A stretch of DNA of 10,632 bases from an uncultured Collinsella sp. (GTDB taxonomy: Bacteria > Actinomycetota > Coriobacteriia > Coriobacteriales > Coriobacteriaceae). The position numbers and the translations under genes are program-made. How positions within the stretch are numbered: the first letter of the stretch is position 1; each line of letters starts with the position of its first letter. Below the pieces are notes generated by a model that ran no database searches, was not told the DNA's origin, and worked only from the letters and a program-made list of their open reading frames with translations. The stretch is from positions 1 through 10,632 of the forward strand of contig CAUDAE010000066.1 in the NCBI GenBank assembly GCA_958447445.1. The letters are read 5' to 3'. Below are positions 6,599 through 10,632 of this stretch, one piece after another.

Positions 6599-6688
6599 CC
6601 GTGAACGGTATTTGTTCAAAAAAGAACAAAGATAAACAAATAGTTGTTGCAGTTACTGTTTGAATGTGTTCAAATAAACATGAACAGT
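6599..6688 (+). promoter_or_regulatory. lacA control region with overlapping GTTCA/TGAAC palindromes
   Basis: CCGTGAACGG (6599-6608) is the reverse complement of the palindrome before lacF. TTTGTTC-six A-GAACAAA (6611-6630) is a perfect inverted repeat. TTTGAA-TGTG-TTCAAA (6659-6674), TGTTCA-N8-TGAACA (6667-6686) and outer ACTGTT/AACAGT arms (6655-6688) overlap each other. TGTTTGAATGT (6657-6667) is identical to 4743-4753 before lacF. The AT-rich stretch certainly looks like a promoter-operator, but I cannot fix the -35/-10 boxes. Confidence 0.55.
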
Positions 6689-6699
6689 GAAGAACCGCA

Positions 6700-6723
6700 C
6701 ATTCAGATGCCCGGACCTGAATG
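6700..6723 (+). other. lacA leader hairpin with ATGCCCGGAC loop
   Basis: CATTCAG-ATGCCCGGAC-CTGAATG: a perfect 7-bp stem and a 10-nt loop, 57 nt before the lacA start. The loop sequence is identical to that in the lacF leader hairpin (4785-4794), while the stem sequence is unrelated. An RNA element or binding site shared by the two lac units is plausible. Confidence 0.5.
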
Positions 6724-6780
6724 CGATTCAACACTTCCAAACAGAAACTACGCACCTGCGTATCTCTCAAGGAGGATGTC

Positions 6781-7209
6781 ATGAGGGTTGTAATCGCTTC
6801 CGATGCCGACGGTATGTCGATGAAGGAGTCCATCAAGGAGATGCTCATCGCCGACGGTCACGAGGTCGTCGACTATTCCGAGACCCCTGCCGCGGACTTT
6901 GTCGATTCCGCGACCGCCGTTGCCAAGGACCTGCTGGAGCACAAGGATTCCCAGGGCTTCGCATTCGATAAGTACGGCGTCGGCTCCTATATGGCCGCCG
7001 TCAAGATTAAGGGCATGGTCGTCGCCAACATTTCCGACGAGCGTTCCGCCTACATGACCCGCGAGCACAACGGCTCGCGCATGGTCACCATGGGCCCGGG
7101 CGTTGTGGGCACCGAGGTCGCCAAGAAGATCGCCCGCGAGTTCCTGAGCGCGCAGTACGCCGGCGGCCGTCACCAGATCCGTGTCGACATGCTCAACAAG
7201 TTGATCTAA
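6781..7209 (+). CDS. lacA: Galactose-6-phosphate isomerase subunit LacA
   Basis: One of the two subunits of the isomerase that turns galactose-6-phosphate into tagatose-6-phosphate (RpiB/LacA/LacB family). The 142 aa equal the usual LacA length. Seen: N-terminal VVIASDADG, the KIKGMVVANISDERSAYMT block, His96 in TREHNGSRM, and the C-terminal GGRHQIRVDMLNK with Arg130 and Arg134, which in this family contribute to the shared active site and phosphate binding. LacA lacks the catalytic Cys-Gly-Thr motif, which LacB supplies. I chose ATG 6781 because AAGGAGG (6769-6775) precedes it and the family begins there; an in-frame ATG at 6721 lies inside the leader. lacB follows after 63 nt with its own ribosome binding site, so the two are cotranscribed. 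Confidence 0.96.
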   Translation: MRVVIASDADGMSMKESIKEMLIADGHEVVDYSETPAADFVDSATAVAKDLLEHKDSQGFAFDKYGVGSYMAAVKIKGMVVANISDERSAYMTREHNGSRMVTMGPGVVGTEVAKKIAREFLSAQYAGGRHQIRVDMLNKLI

Positions 7210-7272
7210 CGACAGCCACCGAGAACTCGAACTTCTACCTCAACTTGTGAATTCAGACGAAAGGACGTTCTG

Positions 7273-7797
7273 ATGAAGAAGACCATCGCAATCGGTTGCG
7301 ACCATATCGTTACGGACGAGAAGATCTATCTGGCCGACCGCCTGGAGCAGGCTGGCTACAAGGTGCTCGACTGCGGCACCTACAGCCACACCCGTACGCA
7401 CTATCCCATCTACGGTAAGGCCGTGGGCGAGGCTGTTGCCAGCGGCAAGGCCGACTTTGGCGTGGCCCTGTGCGGCACCGGCATCGGCATCACCAACGCC
7501 GTCAACAAGGTTCCCGGCGCCCGCTGCGCCCTGGTTCGCGACATGACCTCTGCCCTGTATGCCCGTCGCGAGCTCAACGCCAACATCGTGGGCTTTGGCG
7601 GCAAGATCACCGGCGAGTTCCTGATGGCCGATATCATGCTTGCCTTCCTGGAGGAGCCCTACGAGAAGACCCCCGAGCACGATGCCCTGATCGCCAAGAT
7701 CGATGCCTGCAATAAGGCCGATGCCGAGGCTCAGGCTGACCCGCACTTCTTTGACGAGTTCCTCGAGAAGTGGGACCGCGGCGAGTATCACGACTAA
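7273..7797 (+). CDS. lacB: Galactose-6-phosphate isomerase subunit LacB
   Basis: Partner of LacA in the isomerase of the tagatose-6-phosphate pathway. The 174 aa match the family (about 171). Seen: N-terminal IAIGCDHIVTDEK with Asp10 and His11, the catalytic ALCGTGIGI motif with Cys67 and Thr69, the RCALVRDMTSALYARRELNANIVGFGGK block containing the conserved Asn, and a C-terminal DPHFFDEFLEKWDRGEYHD typical of LacB. The length and C-terminus exclude a plain ribose-5-phosphate isomerase B. ATG 7273 has GAAAGGA (7259-7265) 7 nt upstream. A structured 150-nt element starts 4 nt after the stop codon. Confidence 0.96.
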   Translation: MKKTIAIGCDHIVTDEKIYLADRLEQAGYKVLDCGTYSHTRTHYPIYGKAVGEAVASGKADFGVALCGTGIGITNAVNKVPGARCALVRDMTSALYARRELNANIVGFGGKITGEFLMADIMLAFLEEPYEKTPEHDALIAKIDACNKADAEAQADPHFFDEFLEKWDRGEYHD

Positions 7798-7800
7798 TTA

Positions 7801-7951
7801 GGTTCCGGCGTTCTGCCGAACGCCGGACCGGTCGACGCTGCGCGGCGCTCAGGCACCCCATCTCGCCGCTCAAACCGTCGCTCGCGTACATGAAGTACGC
7901 GTCGCTCCTCTTTCGCGGCGACCTGGGGCACCTGAGCGCCGCTCGCTGACG
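7801..7951 (+). repeat. ~150-nt structured intergenic element, copy 1 (after lacB)
   Basis: Order: a head hairpin GGTTCCGGCGTTC (7801-7813), loop TGCC, GAACGCCGGACC (7818-7829); three bases; box CGACGCTGC (7833-7841); a 28-nt arm (7842-7869) complementary to 7915-7942 with four mismatches; an inner hairpin CGCGTAC-ATGAA-GTACGCG (7883-7901); box TCGCTGACG (7943-7951). A second element with the same plan but different stems follows lacC (10049-10198). There is no T run, so this is not a simple terminator. It could be a mobile non-autonomous repeat, a processing or stability element, or a folded RNA. Confidence 0.7.
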
Positions 7952-8174
7952 TTTGAGTGACCTGCGAGATTGCCCCTGTTGTTGCGAAGTGTTCTGGTAC
8001 GGCGAGCTGCTCCGATAACACGTTTGCTTGCTTGGCTTGAGTGCTTCGCTCTTGGCTGTACTTGGCGATTTGCAGCTTTTCAATTGACGGCTCGCGTTTC
8101 TGTGAGGGGGCGCGGGCCGGTTTTCTATCAGCCCTATTGACTTGGCGGGCTGTCGTAAGAAAGGGAAGGCTCCT
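7952..8174. other. Spacer between structured element and epimerase gene
   Basis: A 223-bp stretch with no supported ORF. It contains a low-complexity stretch (TTGCTTGCTTGG near 8027). TTGACG near 8085 and TTGACT near 8139 are -35-like, but neither has a convincing -10 at the right distance. AAAGGGAAGG just before 8175 serves as the ribosome binding site of the epimerase gene. Confidence 0.4.
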
Positions 8175-9056
8175 ATGGAGTTTGTTCTTGATAACGGTTC
8201 TATCCGCGTAGCACTGAGCACGGCGGGCGGGTCGTTCACTTCTATTGCGGCCAACGGCCGTGAGTACCTGTGGCAGGGTGATCCGTCGGTCTGGTCGGGG
8301 CAGGCACCTATTTGCTTCCCGATCTGCGGTGGCCTTCGTGACGGTCACGCAATGACCATGGGCGGTCGCGAGGTAAAGCTCGCCCGTCACGGCTTTGCGC
8401 GCAAACAGGAGTGGAAGCTCGAGGAGCAGAGCGACAACATGGTTGCGCTGAGCTTAAGCTCTGCCGACCATGCCGAGTTGCTCGAGCAGTACCCGTATCC
8501 GTTTAAGATCGTTGCTCGTTACACGATCGATTCGGAAAAGGTGGCCGTGTCGTACGAGGTGACCAATGAGGGCACCGAGGACATGCCGTTTTTTGTGGGC
8601 GGCCACCCCGGCTTTAAGTGCCCGCTCGACGAGGGCGAGTCCTATGACGATTATGAGCTTCGTTTTGAGCAGCGTGAGGCCACCGAGCTCTGTACTGCCG
8701 TTCCCTCGACGGGCCTGATTGATGTTGAGCATCGCAGCAAGAACCCCATGATCGGCCATGACCTGCCGCTTACCCACGAACTCTTCGACTTCGCGGAGAC
8801 CATCTTTGACGTGCTCGAGAGCCGCGTGGTTACGTTGACCAAGAAGACCGAGGACAAGGGCGTGCGCCTGACGTTCCCCGATATGCCGTACCTGATTGTG
8901 TGGAGCAAGCCCGAGGGTGACTTTGTGGCCGTGGAACCGTGGGGCGGTCTGTCCACCTGCTCCGACGAGGACGATATTCTGGAGCACAAGCGCGGCTGCC
9001 TGGTGGCCAAGCCGGGGGAGACAGTTGCCCGCGGCTTTGAGATCGAGATCCTTTAA
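8175..9056 (+). CDS. lacX: Aldose 1-epimerase family protein, LacX-like
   Basis: Galactose-mutarotase-fold protein of 293 aa, likely interconverting alpha and beta anomers of a sugar or sugar phosphate; in Firmicute lac operons the equivalent gene is lacX. Seen: PICFPICGGLRDG (45-57), RHGFAR with His72, VGGHPGFKCP with the catalytic-type His144, and VAVEPWGG with the catalytic-type Glu254. This matches the LacX/YeaD-like branch more than classical GalM (about 340-350 aa). The start ATG 8175 follows AAAGGGAAGG; a TTG at 8142 in the same frame would add residues that do not fit the family. It is 56 nt upstream of lacC and probably cotranscribed with it, while a 377-nt gap separates it from lacB. 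The exact substrate is unknown. Confidence 0.88.
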   Translation: MEFVLDNGSIRVALSTAGGSFTSIAANGREYLWQGDPSVWSGQAPICFPICGGLRDGHAMTMGGREVKLARHGFARKQEWKLEEQSDNMVALSLSSADHAELLEQYPYPFKIVARYTIDSEKVAVSYEVTNEGTEDMPFFVGGHPGFKCPLDEGESYDDYELRFEQREATELCTAVPSTGLIDVEHRSKNPMIGHDLPLTHELFDFAETIFDVLESRVVTLTKKTEDKGVRLTFPDMPYLIVWSKPEGDFVAVEPWGGLSTCSDEDDILEHKRGCLVAKPGETVARGFEIEIL

Positions 9057-9112
9057 CGGGCTATCGTATGTTTGGGGCCGCGCGTGTCGTGCCCCGGAAA
9101 CAGGAGTTCAAT

Positions 9113-10048
9113 ATGATTCTGACCGTTACCATGAACCCGTCGATTGATACGCGCTATCAGCTCGACAAGTTGATCATAGACGATGTTAACCGTGTGACGC
9201 CCGAAAAGACCGCTGGCGGCAAGGGCCTCAACGTGAGCCGCGTGCTGCTGCAGTTGGGCGACGATGTGCTCGCGACCGGTCTGCTCGGCGGACACATGGG
9301 TGCCTATATGGCCGAGCTTATGGATGCCGACGGCGTCAAGAACGACTTTGTGCCCATCGCCGGTGAGACGCGCATTTGCCTGAATATTCTGCACGAGGGT
9401 AATCAGACCGAGCTGCTGGAGAGCGGCCCGCAGATCGCTCCGGCCGAGCTCGAGGCCTTTACGGCCAAGTTTGCCGAGCTTGCAGCGAAGGCGGACGTTG
9501 TGACGCTTTCGGGCTCGCTGCCGCGTGGCGTCGATGCCGGCTACTATGCCGAGCTCGTCAAGATCGCCGAGGAGGCGGGCGCCAAGGTGCTGCTCGACAC
9601 TTCGGGTGCATCGCTGGAGGCCGCGCTGGAGTCCGATGCCAAGCCTGAGCTCGTAAAGCCCAACCTGACCGAGATTAACGGCCTGCTGGGTACGTCCTTT
9701 ACGACCGATGATGTCGATGCCCTGCGCGAGGCGCTCGCCGCCGATGACCGCTTTGCCGGTATTCCCTGGGTTGTCGTTTCGATGGGCGCTGCCGGTTCGG
9801 TGGGCTTCCATGAGGGCCGCGCGTTCCGCGCCAAGACGCCCGCGATTGCGGCCGTGAACGCGACGGGTTCCGGTGACTCGACCATCGCCGGCTTTGCGCA
9901 TGCCATTGCTGCCGGCGCCGACGACGTCACGGTGCTCAAGACCGCCAATACCTGCGGCAAGCTCAACGCCATGGATCCCAAGACCGGCCACCTGGTCATG
10001 GACCGCTGGGACGAGATCTACAACAACGTTGAAGTAACGGAGCTTTAG
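9113..10048 (+). CDS. lacC: Tagatose-6-phosphate kinase LacC
   Basis: PfkB/ribokinase-family kinase that phosphorylates tagatose-6-phosphate with ATP to tagatose-1,6-bisphosphate. The 311 aa agree with LacC (about 310). Seen: MILTVTMNPSID with substrate-binding Asp12, TAGGKGLNVSRVL (33-45), SGSLPRG (133-139), KPNLTEI (182-188), and the catalytic/anion-hole motif NATGSGDSTIAG with Asp255, followed by KTANTCGKLNA and the C-terminal TGHL and IEV-like NNVEV. A 1-phosphofructokinase (FruK) is the nearest alternative, but the lac setting and end-to-end resemblance favour LacC. ATG 9113 has AGGAG (9102-9106) 6 nt upstream. The next pathway gene, lacD, does not follow: the stop codon is directly joined to a structured element. 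Confidence 0.94.
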   Translation: MILTVTMNPSIDTRYQLDKLIIDDVNRVTPEKTAGGKGLNVSRVLLQLGDDVLATGLLGGHMGAYMAELMDADGVKNDFVPIAGETRICLNILHEGNQTELLESGPQIAPAELEAFTAKFAELAAKADVVTLSGSLPRGVDAGYYAELVKIAEEAGAKVLLDTSGASLEAALESDAKPELVKPNLTEINGLLGTSFTTDDVDALREALAADDRFAGIPWVVVSMGAAGSVGFHEGRAFRAKTPAIAAVNATGSGDSTIAGFAHAIAAGADDVTVLKTANTCGKLNAMDPKTGHLVMDRWDEIYNNVEVTEL

Positions 10049-10198
10049 GGTTACGCGGTTTTACCAAACCGCGTAACCAGCCGACGCTGCAAGCCCGCCA
10101 GAGCGGCAATCTGCCTTTCAGCTTCGGCGGCATGACCAGAAGGTCAATGCCGCCTCGCTTCAAGGCACCTTGCTCGCTTTGGCGGGCTTTCGCTGTCG
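10049..10198 (+). repeat. ~150-nt structured intergenic element, copy 2 (after lacC)
   Basis: Same plan as 7801-7951: a head hairpin GGTTACGCGGTTT (10049-10061), loop TACC, AAACCGCGTAACC (10066-10078), a perfect 13-bp stem; three bases; box CGACGCTGC (10082-10090); arm 10091-10109 complementary to 10170-10189 (AAGCCCGCCA..TGGCGGGCTT); an inner hairpin GGCGGCATGACC-AGAA-GGTCAATGCCGCC (10126-10154, one bulge); box TCGCTGTCG (10190-10198). It begins on the base after the lacC stop codon. The head hairpin may help end transcription, but no T run follows. Confidence 0.7.
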
Positions 10199-10216
10199 TG
10201 GCCAAAACATCGGCGT

Positions 10217-10290
10217 GGTCATTGGGGACGTTCTTAAATGACTGCGGCAGATAGGGACGTTCCTTTTCTGCCGGCAGTTTGGGACACTCC
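10217..10290. repeat. GGGGAC-type REP-like dispersed repeat
   Basis: 10218-10243 repeats 5328-5353 with about two differences. It is followed by two more GGGAC units (GGGACGTTCC near 10254 and GGGACACTCC near 10281). CTGCGGCAGA (10242-10251) pairs with TCTGCCGGCAG (10267-10277) with one bulged base. The remaining bases to 10317 hold a C run and nothing I recognise. Confidence 0.6.
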
Positions 10291-10317
10291 TTACGGGGCA
10301 CCCCCCCTCCACGGCGC

Positions 10318-10632
10318 CTATGCCAGCTTGTCGATTTGCCCAATCTCCCAGAGCGGAATGTTGACGAGCGTGCCCTCGTCTCTATATGCCGCTAACGATG
10401 TTCTCACGCAGCGCTCGAGCTTGAACTTCTCGCAGGCAATCCTCAGGCTCTTTGCTTTGAGGTTCTCTGCCGCCTTGACCTCGAGCGGAAGCACGGTCCC
10501 CGCATGGTCGATGGCAAAGTCGGTCTCTGCATTGCCGGAGGAGGATGACCAATACGCGGGAGTTTTGCCTTGGAGCAAAAGCTCCTGTGCGACGTATTGC
10601 TCGGTCAGCGAGCCTTTGAACTCCGTAAAACC
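10318..10632 (-). CDS. DUF4143-type AAA ATPase, C-terminal part (5' end off window)
   Basis: The visible 104 residues are the C-terminal end of a two-domain ATPase of the AAA_14/DUF4143 family, a PDDEXK-like domain often found in many copies in gut bacteria, with unknown or defence/toxin-linked roles. Seen: FKGSLTEQYVAQELLLQG, YWSSSSGNAETDFAID, VLPLEVKAAENLKAKSL, then a C-terminal LVNIPLWEI segment. The Asp of ETDF and the EVK motif are the PDDEXK-like signature. The frame is open to the window edge, so the start and the Walker-motif domain lie to the right. It is convergent with lacC and not obviously related to lactose use. Confidence 0.85.
   Translation of the reverse strand, partial: GFTEFKGSLTEQYVAQELLLQGKTPAYWSSSSGNAETDFAIDHAGTVLPLEVKAAENLKAKSLRIACEKFKLERCVRTSLAAYRDEGTLVNIPLWEIGQIDKLA

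Noticed and set aside
6721..6780. Upstream ATG giving lacA a 20-residue extension
   Set aside because: The AAGGAGG site, the family N-terminus and the leader hairpin (6700-6723) all support ATG 6781.
6781..7797. LacA/LacB as ribose-5-phosphate isomerase B
   Set aside because: The paired genes, the LacA-specific GGRHQIR end, the LacB C-terminal extension and the lac context fit galactose-6-phosphate isomerase.
8142..8174. TTG start adding 11 residues to the epimerase
   Set aside because: ATG 8175 has a good ribosome binding site and fits the LacX family start.
10049..10198. Integron attC-like site
   Set aside because: It has nested inverted repeats and short boxes, but the boxes (CGACGCTGC, TCGCTGWCG) do not match the attC core sites RYYYAAC/GTTRRRY, and there is no cassette array.
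9996..10343. 115-aa minus-strand frame over the repeats after lacC
   Set aside because: It is made entirely of the two repeat elements and the lacC end, with no ribosome binding site or motif seen.

Overview
The window looks like a piece of a high-GC Gram-positive genome, most likely a gut Coriobacteriia such as Collinsella. This rests on the GC-rich codon use with clear AGGAGG-type ribosome binding sites, the actinobacterial-looking intergenic repeats (ATTGGGGACGTTCTTAA and GCGGTGAAAT..ATTTCACCGC types), and proteins that resemble the Firmicute lac proteins but are GC-adapted. The genus is an inference from memory, not from a search.

The theme is lactose (or another beta-galactoside) use through the PTS and the tagatose-6-phosphate pathway. 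Left block, minus strand: lacE (PTS EIICB-Lac, 1495-3258) followed by lacG (6-phospho-beta-galactosidase, from 1428 off the left edge), with a strong hairpin between them. A 357-bp divergent region holds two nearly identical 18-bp LacI-type operators centred 120 bp apart. Then, plus strand: a LacI/GalR-family regulator (3616-4620); lacF (EIIA-Lac, 4835-5173) with its own control region and terminator; an unrecognised membrane protein (5460-6473) standing between two terminators and behind dispersed repeats; lacA (6781-7209) and lacB (7273-7797), the two subunits of galactose-6-phosphate isomerase; a LacX/GalM-like aldose 1-epimerase (8175-9056); and lacC (tagatose-6-phosphate kinase, 9113-10048). 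At the right edge, on the minus strand, is the C-terminal part of a DUF4143-type ATPase.

How the genes work together: LacF and LacE import and phosphorylate lactose. LacG splits lactose-6-P into glucose and galactose-6-P. LacAB isomerises galactose-6-P to tagatose-6-P, and LacC phosphorylates that to tagatose-1,6-bisphosphate. The epimerase probably handles sugar anomers. The last enzyme, LacD aldolase, and a DeoR-type LacR are not in the window.

The most interesting non-coding signals are these. (a) Two copies of a ~150-nt structured element directly after the lacB and lacC stop codons share architecture and short boxes, but their stems differ and are still self-complementary. (b) The lacF and lacA leaders share a hairpin with the same ATGCCCGGAC loop sequence but different stems. 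(c) A motif set (ACCGTTCA, TGTTTGAATGT) shared by the lacF and lacA control regions points to a second regulator. (d) GGGGAC-type REP-like dispersed repeats occur at two places.
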